In this document: positions 35,614 to 47,221 of the stretch, one piece after another
Layout of the letters: each line of letters begins with the position of its first letter
Position numbering within the stretch: position 1 is the stretch's first letter
Assembly: GCA_025617375.2 (NCBI GenBank)
Contig: JAMYGW020000001.1
Location: 930,001 to 994,000, forward strand
Length of the DNA: 64,000 nucleotides
Source: Acarospora socialis
Taxonomy: Eukaryota; Ascomycota; Lecanoromycetes; Acarosporales; Acarosporaceae
Direction of reading: 5' to 3'
Notes under the pieces: generated by a model
The model's input: the letters and a program-made list of their open reading frames with translations, nothing else
Databases searched by the model: none
What the model was told of the DNA's origin: nothing
Program-made: the position numbers and the translations under genes

Positions 35614-37560
35614 ATGTCTACACAAGTACTCCAACGATTCTCAGCACCAAATATGTCGGCTACACTTCCACCTCGACGCTTCTTGCCGCAACCCGTCGAG
35701 ACGACCACAAAGTCCAGGCGACGGAATACACCTGCGGCCGGCGCAGTTACTTCGAAGAGCAACAAGGGACTATTGGCATGTGGGGAGCCTCCAGAGAACA
35801 GCCTCCCGGTCAAAAAGACCTTCAGTCCCTTTCCGATTGAGACGACTAGCAAAAGCAATCGGAAAGAAGTCGTGTCAGATAGTCTGCAAGCTCCCGACGC
35901 TTCACCAATTCCTGATCCCTCACCGGTTCGCCGGTTACCGCAGCCTGTAGAGACCACAACAACCAGCAGCAGGAGGAAAAAGTTTAGTCCGCAACTGATA
36001 GAGACGACCAAGCGTTCAAGGAAGGCAGGGGATGTGGGGTTAGCATTGTTGCCAACGGAGAAAACTGAGATCGTGATTGAAAGCAAAGGTCTTCCACTAA
36101 GACCGTTAACTGTGCCTAGACCCAGCGCTCTGCGACGAAGTCCAGTCAGTCCACCTGTCTCGAATCCGAATACGGTGTTGCAAGAGTCAGAGTCGCGGTT
36201 CTCTTCGGCGAACCTCAGCCGCAACTCCGTCAGGAGACACTCCTTCCGAGTCCCGGATTTAACGCCTATTGAATCCCAACCCGACAGTGAAGCGTCATCA
36301 GAAGGGTCCGACTGCCCATCTCTGTCGACATCGCGTTCGACAGCTTCGCATGACACGGAACTCCATAAACATGCCAGTCGGGTGAGAGAAAGTTGCGATG
36401 AACGTTTCTCGGGGTATCTGCTGGATCTAGCGGCGAAGGCGGCCGAAAAGCAGCTCAGGGAGCAAGCAATGGCAGCGTATCCTAACGAGAAACAGCATGA
36501 ACCTGTGGATCACTTTGCTATCGACAGAGAGTCTGACTCGTCGGACGAGTCGGACGAAGATTTCGACATGGTTCTACTCCCTCACGAAAGGGGAAACCTC
36601 CAGACGCTGAAAAGAGAATCCATTGTTGAGATAGACTGGGAGACCAAGGAGATGCAGACACGTCCGGAGAAGCATGCGCGGCACGCACATCAGCAGAGTC
36701 CGATAGAGAAGACTGATTTCAATAGACGAATCTCGGCAACGGGACCTTTTCAGAGACTCCCGCAATTGACGAGGCAAGCTGAATATGCTGGTGATGGACT
36801 GGACCGCATGAGGAGCGCTGCCAGTCCGCCGATGCTGGGTGCTGACCTCAAGTTTCCTATATGTGAATCCCCTCGGCACACTCGCTTTGAGGTAGATCAA
36901 TACCCAGGCCATCATCGGGGTTCAGGGGTTTCTACTCCCCGGCAGAGAAGTGGTCTGTGGACGCCTGGTGCGGGCAACAGTCGACGCGGCTCCGGGAAAG
37001 GCCTGTGGATGGGGGTATGCGCTATCACCGACAAGGATGGACTGGCTCCTCCGAGGCCAGGACGCACGGGCTTGATCACACCTGCAGAGAACGAGTACTC
37101 GTATGCGGAACCTGACGTCATGGAGTTCAGCCAACATCTACCTGAATCACCCCCGGACTCCCATTCCGGGTCGAACATGGCATGCATCGACGATATGCTT
37201 ATGGCCGAGCAAGAAATTCAGCGCGAATGTACTGACGCCTTCGTCACACAGGTGTACAATTACCTCTCCCTCGGCTATCCTGCCTTGGCACGAAAATTTG
37301 ATGATGAGCTTTGTAAGATCACGCGTATCCCAGTTGAGGAGCTTCGCCGTGACGACAAGCTGGCGAACACCAAAGGATATGTCGGAACGCCTGAAGGTAA
37401 AGGTGCGACTCAGGGCGGCGTGTCAGACGGCCAGTGTGCCCGTTGGAGGGCGCTTAGATTATACGTCCGAGAATGGGCACGACAGAAGCCTCGGATGGCT
37501 GCTGTTCCTGACCTTGATGCCTGGGGTGACCGGGCGCGGAGAGGCAGTTGGGCAATCTAA
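35614..37560 (+). CDS. Hypothetical protein with four N-terminal ETT motifs and a conserved C-terminal helical region
   Basis: 648 residues, single exon. Four copies of a short basic motif lie in the first 150 residues: RFLPQPVETTTKSRRR, TFSPFPIETTSKSNRK, RLPQPVETTTTSSRRK and KFSPQLIETTKRSRK. They share (F/L)xPxxxETTxxSxR and look like a repeated linear binding motif. The middle is disordered, with acidic Ser/Asp patches (DSSDESDEDFDMV). The last 120 residues appear folded and helical (ECTDAFVTQVYNYLSLGYP, then IPVEELRRDD and WRALRLYVREWARQ). This C-terminal block is, from memory, typical of conserved Pezizomycotina proteins of unknown function. No catalytic motif. The antisense ORF at 35535-36356 is its shadow. 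Confidence 0.8.
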   Translation: MSTQVLQRFSAPNMSATLPPRRFLPQPVETTTKSRRRNTPAAGAVTSKSNKGLLACGEPPENSLPVKKTFSPFPIETTSKSNRKEVVSDSLQAPDASPIPDPSPVRRLPQPVETTTTSSRRKKFSPQLIETTKRSRKAGDVGLALLPTEKTEIVIESKGLPLRPLTVPRPSALRRSPVSPPVSNPNTVLQESESRFSSANLSRNSVRRHSFRVPDLTPIESQPDSEASSEGSDCPSLSTSRSTASHDTELHKHASRVRESCDERFSGYLLDLAAKAAEKQLREQAMAAYPNEKQHEPVDHFAIDRESDSSDESDEDFDMVLLPHERGNLQTLKRESIVEIDWETKEMQTRPEKHARHAHQQSPIEKTDFNRRISATGPFQRLPQLTRQAEYAGDGLDRMRSAASPPMLGADLKFPICESPRHTRFEVDQYPGHHRGSGVSTPRQRSGLWTPGAGNSRRGSGKGLWMGVCAITDKDGLAPPRPGRTGLITPAENEYSYAEPDVMEFSQHLPESPPDSHSGSNMACIDDMLMAEQEIQRECTDAFVTQVYNYLSLGYPALARKFDDELCKITRIPVEELRRDDKLANTKGYVGTPEGKGATQGGVSDGQCARWRALRLYVREWARQKPRMAAVPDLDAWGDRARRGSWAI

Positions 37561-39090
37561 CAGCCCTATCTGGAAAGAGTTCCTACCTTTTGCATCGTTA
37601 TCCGTGATTTTGTCGATTGCAGCGATTCAGCGTTTTGTTGCGGTAGGAACGGGTCAGCGCGCTGGTGCATCACCGCGGTTCCGGTGTGAGTTTTGCGTCC
37701 GGTGGGAATTGTGGGTCTGGAGGTGGCATTGAATGATTGAGCAGTATTGACTGCTATCTTTTCCTGGCATTCTTACTCCTCCTCGCGCATCGCATGATGG
37801 ATTATACGACCCTATTGCGCAAAGGGCCCACGGATATATATATACATATACACACTCACAAACCAACCTTTTAGACGCAATCAGAGATCATGTCCGATGC
37901 ATCATGACACAATCCATCGGCATTTTACAGGTGGGGATCGAGAGAAGCCGATGCGAGTTCATAAGGCTTGATACCCTGAGTCCGCTGACTGGTGTGGCTT
38001 GTTGTCGACGGCTGGTCCTGTCAGCTTACGGCTTCTCCGAGAGTAAGGCTGATGAGTCAGCACGCGGGTAAGCGTCCGTCGGCGGCGGTCAGGTCCATCT
38101 CTCATCCAACCCTAGCCAGTAACCGGTAGGTATCAGGACATCACCTTGTCATCTTACGTATTCGTACTTGCGAGACATAAAACCAAACTCACTCGTACTA
38201 TACAGGTACTGTACGACCGCAAATGGTTGGGTAGTGGGGGGAAGTCAATGTTCTCTGACTTGGCGAAAGCGAGAGGCTGTGCCGCAGCACAAGGCGCAAT
38301 CTGCGAGCTGCCCGTCCTCCCTGGATGCGACAATGATTTAAGATATCTCTACTGCGGATCTTTCATCTCTCGAGTGAGGGAAAAAGCCTACCGATCAGCC
38401 GCAGAGAAAGCCTACGACTATACGATGTCCATACGAAGTATGATGAAATGATCTGCCAAATGTCAAGGACACCGACACCGTTTTCTTTTGATCAACTCCC
38501 TATACCCGCCCCGGCGGCTTGAAATATCTCAATTGCCTAGGTACTCATTCAACTTTTCATTACAGTGTCGAAATGTGATCATGATGGTGCTTTTGTCATT
38601 TACCGGATGACGAATGAAAGTCGTGCTGTTACAGTGCGTAAGGATACCTAAGGCTGCCCTTCCCTCTCATGCACCCGTACGAGTACCTGGTACACAACGG
38701 GCCAACCGATCAAGTCATCTCTTGGTGGGGGTTGCGGTCGAGGGTCTACCAGCGGTCAATAATAACGTCAATTTGCGGCACAGGCAGGACATACCTTACC
38801 CTTTGCCTTACCTTACCTTACCTACTTTACATACATCTGACTCTATTTTCGATCTAGCCTAGGTAGCTTCAACGTTCTGCATCTCACATCCATGTACTGA
38901 GCCACGAAACTTGGTTCGGCGATCCCTCGAGTTGGGATACTGCCTACCGCGATACTCTCGGCAGACCCCACGTCCATACCGGTGATATTCCCTTCGTGTA
39001 GACGTCGAACCCAATACTGTTGACGTTGTCGCCTCGGTCAATCCGTCGAGTTCGTGCTGGCTCCCAGCATAAGTACTCCACCATCGAAAG
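37561..39090. other. Intergenic stretch upstream of the large C2H2 gene
   Basis: About 1.5 kb. It includes the CCTTA-type short tandem repeat at 38795-38825, about 265 bp before the ATG of the next gene. No supported gene; the ORF at 38146-38451 looks like chance. Confidence 0.4.
38795..38825. repeat. CCTTA short tandem repeat in a promoter region
   Basis: CCTTACC and TTACCTTACC units in tandem, ending CCTTACCTACTTT. Similar GGTAA/TACCT runs occur in other intergenic regions of the window (for example near 15930). Confidence 0.6.
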
Positions 39091-42000
39091 ATGTCTACCA
39101 TATCCTCACCCCCTTCTGTTGATGGTCATCATCATCAACGCTTAACTGGGTTCAGGGAGCAGTCACTCGATGATCCTTTCTTGGCCTCGTCACCAGACGA
39201 AGAACAGCTGCTCCAACTGTCAAGTCGGATTGCTGCTTCAGTTGTACTCGAAGCTCAAACAACGAATCATACCAACCACACTCGCTCCGGATACGCCGTC
39301 CAAAACACAAGCAACCCCTCGTGTCCGAAGAATACCTCCCTCAACGGCGCAACTTCATATATCCGTCAAGACGTCCCCATCCATGAATCAAACATCAGCC
39401 CTCGGGGAACCACCACCAGCCATACCGTATACTCTGGGCATTCGCAGCATCACTGCGCCTCACTTTCTTCTACGACGGCCTCCCACCTCCTAAGCCCAAC
39501 AGCGGTTTATTCCACGGACGCAAATTATGGTGAGTTGAGCGCAACTGCGACGCCGAGTTTTGACGACGACTTCTTTCTCGACGCCGACCTTGGCCTGATA
39601 CCCACAATACAGCCTGAGGAGGACTTGCATTACTCTAGCCAATCTCATGGGTTATATTCTTCGCGCGATTCTTCAGTCTCTGAAGTATTATCTCCTTTGT
39701 GTGTCGGTCACAAAGAGCAATCGTTTCTTGGGACGGCCGACAAGACCTCTTCGTTGTTGAGTCCAATGCTCACGAACAGCCCTAGTTCGCCCACGGGACG
39801 CGAACAATACAGGCATCTCGACATGGGCCCAGCTCCAATGAGCGGAGCTGTGAACGATCCATCACTTGGGCACGATCCTGCGGCGACACCTACCATGCGC
39901 GAAGCAGGTCCACAGCATACGCCGGCTTTGACCGGCAGCCCCAGCGATGTCAGTCTTGAGGTCGAGCCAGTATTACACATTGCGCGCGCTGCAAGTCCAA
40001 TCGTAAGGGTGGAGAGTTACAGCAGGGGCGACTCCCCAGCTAGAGTACAGCGTCTGGAACGCAGTTCTAGTAAACGGAGCCGAGTCAGCCGTTCGTCTGT
40101 ACACCTTGCACCCTACGGTGAAGCTGATTTATCGGACGATGAGTTAGAACACAATCAGCAGGATCAAGATCTTGGACGCGTCGGGTCCACGGCGAGCACA
40201 TTGCAGACCGATATTAATCATTCATTTTCAGGTGGGGCTGTGGGTCGCAAAGGTGTCAACCCAGACATGAGGAGCCAACTCAACGAGGACCCTATTCCGA
40301 CCCTGCAAGAGCAAGAAGATCGCCGGCATATCAGTGAAAAAATCGCCGAGGTGGAAGAGTGGTTGGTGCATAGCGAGGCAGGCAGCCAACCGACGGTAGA
40401 ACCGCCTCAGCGCACGAGATCCCGCTCATTCAAAGCATTAGGTGAGCGGAGAAGAGCCAGAAGTATGGGTGAACAATTCGCTCCCCATGCGAATGCGCCC
40501 GGGCTTGGCGCATCTGGAGCGAGCTATGATTACTCTGGAATACCAGGCCCTGGTCTGCTTCTGGACGAAGAAAGCGGCGAGGAAGAAGACGGGGCTGTTG
40601 ATACCGAGAAAGACTTACCAGATTCTCCTCCCGCCCTCATGGATGAGGATACCATATTCTCTACCGTCCGTGAGCAGCCCTTCGCCGAGGAACCCTACCG
40701 GTCACGTCCCTGGCAGGATCCGCCATATGACCCAGCTGTGGAGGGTTTCACAGCGCAGCCAGCCACTGCTAATGCTGCCATAATGCGTTTCAAGCAACGT
40801 GCCGACAACATCGAAACAGCTTCACGTGCAGCCACTTGGGGCACACGTAGACTCAGTGACACCGATATCGGCAAGGTCGCCGGCGACCGTGGGCTTCTCA
40901 AGAGGCTGTCTTTCGGCAGAGAGAAGGACAAGAACAAAGACAAGAGCGAACGTCGTGGAAGTTTCCTCGAACAGGCTGCAACGAAGTTGCTGCCGAAACG
41001 CAGCAACAGTAATATAAGGGGGATGACGGTTCCTGGAACGCTGCGAAACCAAAACCTTGATGTTCCGGAACCATTGAGGAAAGATAGCGCCGGAAGTTCC
41101 TCTCCCTCGAAACTCGGCAAAAAATCCAAGCAACCCATCCTCAACACGGGGAGCGCAGTCGCGGCTATGGCCGGTCAGATCGCTGCCATTGGAGGCAGTG
41201 GATCTATCAGCGCCACTGCTGCCGCCACGCCACATGGCCCATGGACGCAAGTTCAAAGTGTTATCAAGCGAACGAGAAGTCGCAGTGAGCTCGGCGATAC
41301 AAGATCCAGCGGGTCTGCAAACCCAGGGCTTGTGGATCTGATGACTCAGCACGGTGGACCTCCCATGCCAACTCTTGCGTCTCCGCCGAACGAATTACCC
41401 CATGCGAAACCGTTTGGTCCGCTTGGCGATGATGAAGACGAAGAGGCGGATGAGGGAGAAGGGGAAGATGAGGCGATGGACGATAAAGGTGTCGTTATGG
41501 ATCTTAAAATTCGGGCGGACGATATTGACCCGACTTTTGAAGGGTTCAAGAAAAACGTTCGTCAGCTTAATCCTCGTCTAGTTGAATACATGGTCGACCG
41601 AATTGGACGAGAGCAGGTGCGACGGTACAAGAAACTCCTCGAATTTAGAGTCAAACATCACAAGGCAGTGAGCGATGCGACCTGCATGTCAGGAAAGTAT
41701 TGTTCAGCTCTGGGTGGGGAAGCCTCGGTTCTGCCATCCAAAGCGAGTGCCAAAGACCCAGAGATGTCCTATGCGGGCTACCAACCTACTGGCGCTGGTG
41801 GTTCGGACAATGAATCGTCTGCCTTTGGCGACGGAATTGTCACTGCTGCACAGTTTCCTCCTGGTGTTCCCCTTCCGCCGGTGAAACGCCTTCCGACAGA
41901 GTTCGAGTGTCCGCTCTGCTTTAAAGTGAAGAAGTTTCAGAAGCCTTCTGATTGGACAAAGCATGTGCATGAAGATGTTCAGCCATTCACCTGTACTTTC

Positions 42001-43188
42001 CCTATTTGTCCCGAACCTAAATCGTTCAAACGCAAAGCAGATTGGGTCAGGCATGAGAATGAAAGGCATCGACATCTCGAATGGTGGACTTGCAAGTTGC
42101 CTGACTGTTCGCATACTTGTTACCGCAAGGACAACTTCGTGCAGCATCTTGTTCGAGAGCACAAAAAGCCGGAGCCCAAACTCAAATCTTCGAGACCTCC
42201 CGTCAAAACCACCGGTAGGGCAAAAGCGGGAAGATCACAGGTGGAAGTCATCGAGGACTGGAAAGCAGCAATTCCAGGCTCTCTCGATCCAGCGCAAGAG
42301 GAAGTCGACAAAGTCTGGGCGCTTGTAGAAGAGTGCCGCCACGACACCAGAAAGCTACCTCGCGAGGAAGCTTGCAAGTTTTGTGGCAATGTCTGCAATA
42401 GCTGGAAGAAACTTACCGTTCACTTGGCGAAGCATATGGAGCAAATCAGTATGCCCGTGTTGCGCTTGGTCGAGCAGCAAACTATCACGCTTGATACAAT
42501 CATCAGCCCGATCGAGCAGCGGGTACCGCAGCAGCAACAGTCCATTTCACCTCCGAGCTCTGTACCTATGCCAAAGTCCGAGTCCCTCAGTGCTTCCCCG
42601 GGCATTCCAGCGTATGTTCCTCTAGCAGCGAGTAAGCCACCGGACCATTATCAATCGCATATTTTGGGCCCATACAACACTCCTACCGGAGTGCAAGCGA
42701 CAGGCGGATACAGGGTAACCGAGCCCGAAAATTACAACATGCCTCTCACCCAGCCCATGCCAATGTCGAATCGCCCGGAGGTTGAAAATGCACCCTATTT
42801 GATGCCCTCATATCAGGGGTATCAGGAACCCCCTTCTGGGCATTTCATACCTAACGACCCCACTCAGGGGTTCAGTAGTCATCATTCTGTGCAAGACCCT
42901 GGCACCTATGGAGCTTATACCGGAAGCATGGCCGGATCAATAACCGGCTACACTTCAGCCGAACCATCTCTACCCTTCTACAACTCACAGCAAACGTCTA
43001 TCGACCCTATGCAAGGTACTCCCTTCTTGTACTCGAACCCCGAAGATGTTGCATCCATGCCGAGTGTGGATCCCACGGTACCAATGGGATACGATCCCGC
43101 TAATGTGACATCTTTCACGCAAGCCCCAAGCGGCTCATCCTCTCAATATTTCCAGACGCCGCAGAACTATCTTTATCGGCAGCAGTAG
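39091..43188 (+). CDS. Large C2H2 zinc-finger protein, probable transcription regulator
   Basis: 1365 residues, single exon, starting MSTISSPPSVDGHHHQ. About 900 residues of Ser/Pro/Asp/Glu-rich disordered sequence come first, with an acidic stretch around DEDEEADEGEGEDEAMDD. The fingers follow: about 935-960 (CPLCFKVKKFQKPSDWTKH), 966-996 (CTFPICPEPKSFKRKADWVRH) and 1000-1026 (CKLPDCSHTCYRKDNFVQH), then a separate one about 1094-1118 (CKFCGNVCNSWKKLTVH). The fingers are of the fungal type with a W before the first His and irregular linkers. The tail is P/Q/Y-rich and could be an activation region (inference). It is likely nuclear and DNA-binding. First of three C2H2 genes in about 15 kb. Confidence 0.9.
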   Translation: MSTISSPPSVDGHHHQRLTGFREQSLDDPFLASSPDEEQLLQLSSRIAASVVLEAQTTNHTNHTRSGYAVQNTSNPSCPKNTSLNGATSYIRQDVPIHESNISPRGTTTSHTVYSGHSQHHCASLSSTTASHLLSPTAVYSTDANYGELSATATPSFDDDFFLDADLGLIPTIQPEEDLHYSSQSHGLYSSRDSSVSEVLSPLCVGHKEQSFLGTADKTSSLLSPMLTNSPSSPTGREQYRHLDMGPAPMSGAVNDPSLGHDPAATPTMREAGPQHTPALTGSPSDVSLEVEPVLHIARAASPIVRVESYSRGDSPARVQRLERSSSKRSRVSRSSVHLAPYGEADLSDDELEHNQQDQDLGRVGSTASTLQTDINHSFSGGAVGRKGVNPDMRSQLNEDPIPTLQEQEDRRHISEKIAEVEEWLVHSEAGSQPTVEPPQRTRSRSFKALGERRRARSMGEQFAPHANAPGLGASGASYDYSGIPGPGLLLDEESGEEEDGAVDTEKDLPDSPPALMDEDTIFSTVREQPFAEEPYRSRPWQDPPYDPAVEGFTAQPATANAAIMRFKQRADNIETASRAATWGTRRLSDTDIGKVAGDRGLLKRLSFGREKDKNKDKSERRGSFLEQAATKLLPKRSNSNIRGMTVPGTLRNQNLDVPEPLRKDSAGSSSPSKLGKKSKQPILNTGSAVAAMAGQIAAIGGSGSISATAAATPHGPWTQVQSVIKRTRSRSELGDTRSSGSANPGLVDLMTQHGGPPMPTLASPPNELPHAKPFGPLGDDEDEEADEGEGEDEAMDDKGVVMDLKIRADDIDPTFEGFKKNVRQLNPRLVEYMVDRIGREQVRRYKKLLEFRVKHHKAVSDATCMSGKYCSALGGEASVLPSKASAKDPEMSYAGYQPTGAGGSDNESSAFGDGIVTAAQFPPGVPLPPVKRLPTEFECPLCFKVKKFQKPSDWTKHVHEDVQPFTCTFPICPEPKSFKRKADWVRHENERHRHLEWWTCKLPDCSHTCYRKDNFVQHLVREHKKPEPKLKSSRPPVKTTGRAKAGRSQVEVIEDWKAAIPGSLDPAQEEVDKVWALVEECRHDTRKLPREEACKFCGNVCNSWKKLTVHLAKHMEQISMPVLRLVEQQTITLDTIISPIEQRVPQQQQSISPPSSVPMPKSESLSASPGIPAYVPLAASKPPDHYQSHILGPYNTPTGVQATGGYRVTEPENYNMPLTQPMPMSNRPEVENAPYLMPSYQGYQEPPSGHFIPNDPTQGFSSHHSVQDPGTYGAYTGSMAGSITGYTSAEPSLPFYNSQQTSIDPMQGTPFLYSNPEDVASMPSVDPTVPMGYDPANVTSFTQAPSGSSSQYFQTPQNYLYRQQ

Positions 43189-44263
43189 TAACCTGTCACG
43201 AAGAGAGCTGGTTTCATCTTCTTATGATTGATATATGGAAATGAACTCATGACCCTATTGGCTTGCTTAATTGACGTTGGTGATTTAGACTCTGGCGCTA
43301 GATGGTTCTATCATCCCTTTACCTTAAGCAAGTTTGGTACCTTCTCCGATGTTTGAGACTTCCAGTACAATGGGATCACTATCCGCGTTATAGGGGGAGT
43401 GGAGTTTGGGGCAATTTTCGCGGCGCTCATTGAAAACTTGTAGAACAGTGATAATATGTATCCTTTGATTATCCAATTCAGACTCCAGTCAGTTCGGTCA
43501 AGGATCCAAGTGCAGGCTTCCAAGCGGGTTAGGGTTTGGCTTGAGGCATTTCGCATCGAGACACGGCACTTGTACCCTTCATTAGTCATCCAAAAGCTGC
43601 CTTCTGCTTACTAAGACGAGAAGTCCAACTTTGCCGACTCATCTCGTCAGCGGTGACCGAATTGGGTCATCGCGCAAGGCATCCATCGAGGCAACGAAAC
43701 CACAGCCTCACTTCCCGCCCGTTGCCTCCTTCGGCGAAAGGCATCCACTGCCCCAACCTGTCGGGTTTTGCACACAGATAACTGTTCTGTTCGGTCAGAG
43801 CCAATAACTTCTCGTTCGAGAATGCCGCCATATCTGTGGACTCGTCGTACGGCCCCCTTCCTTGTTGTCATCACGCGCTTCAGAACCTGTGGCCGAACCT
43901 TCTTTGCGACTTCCAAGGCATGGGGGACTCGTATTCCAGACGACGTCTGAGATGATCGATTGGACTGGCCTCCCGTTGCTGCTAGCTGTGGATGACTGAC
44001 TGCGTGTGCGCAGCGGTGAGAGCAAGGTTTGCAGGCTTGTTACATACATAGTGCACTCGACTTGCCCGCACCCTCCCTTTGGAAAGATTTGCGCCCCGGT
44101 CTGCTTGCAGGTGCACTGCACGCCGAGGTGGGACGAAAGTTGCGGGACTCGTGTTCTCGTTCTGAGCGCCGTCTCCCTCGATGTAAGTTTTGCGATCGTT
44201 CATCACGGTGTGTCTGCTTGCTCTCACATTACATAGCTGATTCTTAGGAGACCTGGTGTCGCG
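43189..44263. other. Intergenic stretch between two C2H2 genes
   Basis: About 1.1 kb between genes on the same strand. ORFs such as 43647-43916 and 43982-44350 on the minus strand overlap one another and the next gene's first exon and are not supported. Confidence 0.4.
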
Positions 44264-47221
44264 ATGGCGAACGACGGTCAGCACTATGCAGACTATGCTC
44301 GGCCAACGGCTAATGTATGTCACCGATTCTTCTTTGACCGCTCGAGCCATGCTTCACCCTTCTTATTATTGAGCCTGTCTAGTTTTACCGCAATCTTCCA
44401 TCGACCATATCGCAGGAGTCCTTTCCGTCTCAACACGGACTCCACGACCCGCAGATGAATAATGCACAACACGCTATGTCGGTCAATCGTGCCATGGATG
44501 GATGGAATAGTATCAATGTACAGCGTTCGCCCAACCTCGGGTTAGGTAGCGAGTTTCCGGCCTCTCTAGGACCAGGAGATAGTTATAACAACTTCCGAGT
44601 ATCAGTTGCTGCCCAGCCATCCTCTTACGCACCCCACATGCCCTATGAAGTGTCGCCAGATCCGATCATCCGCTTTCAGAACTTCCCAGGACCTTGGGTC
44701 CAACCGGGGTTAGCAGATACACCCAGTTATCTTGATCGACGACCTAGGCAATCAAGGTCATCCAACCTCCGGACGAGGTACAGCGAGCCGAACACTTCTT
44801 CCTTCAGTCAATATCAAGCCAAGGCCGGATCAGAGCCTGAGAGCGACGCTACCGGACCGTATCCATCTGACTCTGGATACGGCACGAGAAGTCAGGCTAC
44901 GACATCCATCCTGAGCTCGGACCCAAGGGAACATAATCAAGAGTGCTCCAGTATCACCGATCATATTAACGAACTGAACTTTTACCCTGAACAGACCTTC
45001 CAAACCTATCCACAACCGGATAAACAGGCTCGCGCTCAGAGGAACGAGCATAGACCTGACCCCGACCAGTCTCAGAGTGCCAATCTGCAATGTCCCTATC
45101 CGGACTGTAGGTTGACTGTGAAGTGCCAGTCGGAAATGAAGTATGCTGGACTCTGCTGTGCTATTCTAGAGAACCTAATGCTAAGAGAATGCTGATGTAG
45201 AAAACATATCCGTCGACATGAGAAGCCATTTAAATGTGATCAGCCTGGCTGCGACAAAATGCAAGATGGTTTCAGTACAACGAATGACCTAGAGAGGCAT
45301 AAGAAAAGTCGGCACAACATCGCTCCCAAGCATGGACACGACAGAAGTTTCCGCTGCCCCGAAGCGACTTGCTCTCACAAAGACAAGGTATGGCCACGCC
45401 TGGACAACTTCCGGCAACACCTGAAGCGGATGCATCACGTTGAGCCTACGGACGAGGTTATTGCCAAGTCAGTGTTCAAGCCGTGATGGAGATGGTGCAA
45501 TGCTAATGCCAGGGCAGGGCCGAGCAAGAAGCTAAGGCACTGGAGAACTACAACCGATTACAAGCGCAAAGTTTGGAGTCCGGACCCAGTTTTGGATATA
45601 TTCCAATCGGGAATAGTAGTGACAATCTTCGCGGCTTACCCGATTTCACCAGCAATAGCTGGAATGCAGTACCGGGAGCTGCTACGGGTCATGGAGAAGG
45701 TAGTCATGCTCGTTACAGTCCCTCGTCGTCTCGAATGTCAGAGGGTTTTGATGGCTTCATGGATCTTTCCATCGATCATGACCGACTTCCTGTCACAAGG
45801 CGCAGAGCTCACCCCCGCTCGCCTAGACTTTTCTCAACAACGTCTGCGCCTTTAACGCGGTCCGCGTCTCGTGGCTCGAGATCGTCAGACGCTGCATCTG
45901 ACCATGTACGGCACAGAAGCAACTCTGTGCAAGAGCATAGTAACTTGACATCAGTGCCGACTATTCTTTTGGACGCCTCTGGAGCGCAATCGATCGATAT
46001 GAATCAATCACCGGGCAGCGTTACCTCTCACCGTCCACTCGACCAGCCTTCCTCAACAGAGCAGCGTCGTATATTAAACCCCAACACCACTTCTCCACTT
46101 TTGAATATAGCCGTGGCGGATGTCTCCCAGGCTATGTTTTCTGACGTTGCTAAATGCCTCAACGCTGGGACACTTGATGAGGCTCAGATGCAAATCATCG
46201 TGCAGACAAGGCTGTTGAGTCTCTTAGGTTCACAAGCTTCGAGTCAGAGGTCGATACGAAGCCAGTCCCCGAACCGATCTGCCACCCGCGGAGGACAACT
46301 ATCGTGTGAAGAATGTAAGAAAAGCCTGGCGAGACGTTGCGATATGAAGTACGTACATTTCCGAGGACCAACCGCATGTTCCTATCCCTAATAATCCCAT
46401 AGGAAGCACATGAAGCGGCATTCCAAGCCCTATGGCTGCACCTTTCCGAAATGCAACAAGATGTTCGGCAGCAAGAACGACTGGAAGCGTCACGAGAACT
46501 CGCAGCACTTCCAGCTCGAATGCTGGCGATGCCACGAGCCGGACTCCAGCAGTAAGATCAATCAATGCGCGAAGATCTTCTACCGCCGTGAAGAGTTCAC
46601 GCAGCATCTCAAACTAGACCATCCGAAGCTGAGCGACGAACACATCAAGGAAGAGGTCAAGAGGACCCGAATCGGCAGGAGCGGCCAAGAAAAGTTCTGG
46701 TGTGGCTTTTGTGTGAAGGTCATCAGCTTGGAGAGAAAGGGCCTCGAAGCGTGGGATGAACGATTCAACCATGTTGACGACAAGCATTTCAAGCGCGGGC
46801 AGCGGATCAGTGAATGGGTACCGATCGACGGACATGGACCTAAAGGCTCACAGTCGGAGGATACTGCTCAAGAAAGGAGCCCCGCTTGCGGGCAGGACGA
46901 AGAGGATGACGATGATGTTGACTCCGGCGAAGCCGAGCCTTGTCAGAAGTCGTCTCCAACCACTTCGCTAGACGACGTTACTGTCTCTAAACGAAAGGCC
47001 ACGCCCGTCACCGGTCACGCCCACCGCAGTAAGAAGGTTCGAAGTGAGGGTGTTCACACTGAAGAAGAAGACCATCGATTCTGTGTGAGTTGTACTTGGC
47101 CCTGGTTTGACGGTTCCCTGTGCTGATTGATCCTTTCCCGACGCTACAGTGTAATTGCGGCGATGGACCGCGCCCGGCCTGGTACAAGGGTTGTACGTCA
47201 TGTGATTACAAAAATCTGTAA
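44264..47221 (+). CDS. C2H2 zinc-finger protein with two finger arrays
   Basis: Six exons reconstructed from frame and finger continuity: 44264-44314, 44416-45140, 45201-45471, 45513-46348, 46403-47084 and 47150-47221, giving about 878 residues. Array 1 (about 242-345) has CPYPDC...KKHIRRHEKPFKC, DLERHKKSRH and CSHKDKVWPRLDNFRQHLKRMH. Array 2 (about 614-720) has CEECKKSLARRCDMKKHMKRH, CTFPKCNKMFGSKNDWKRH and FYRREEFTQHLKLDH. Two introns fall inside fingers, at the same MK-KH position in each array. A final Cys pair motif (CCNCGDGPRP, then GCTSC) closes the protein. The third intron is the weakest: 41 bp if the donor is at 45472, or 56 bp if the donor is at 45457. Probable nuclear regulator; targets unknown. 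Confidence 0.85.

Noticed and set aside
35535-36356. 273-codon minus-strand frame
   Set aside because: It lies antisense within the ETT-motif gene and its apparent repeats are the reverse reading of that gene's repeated motif.
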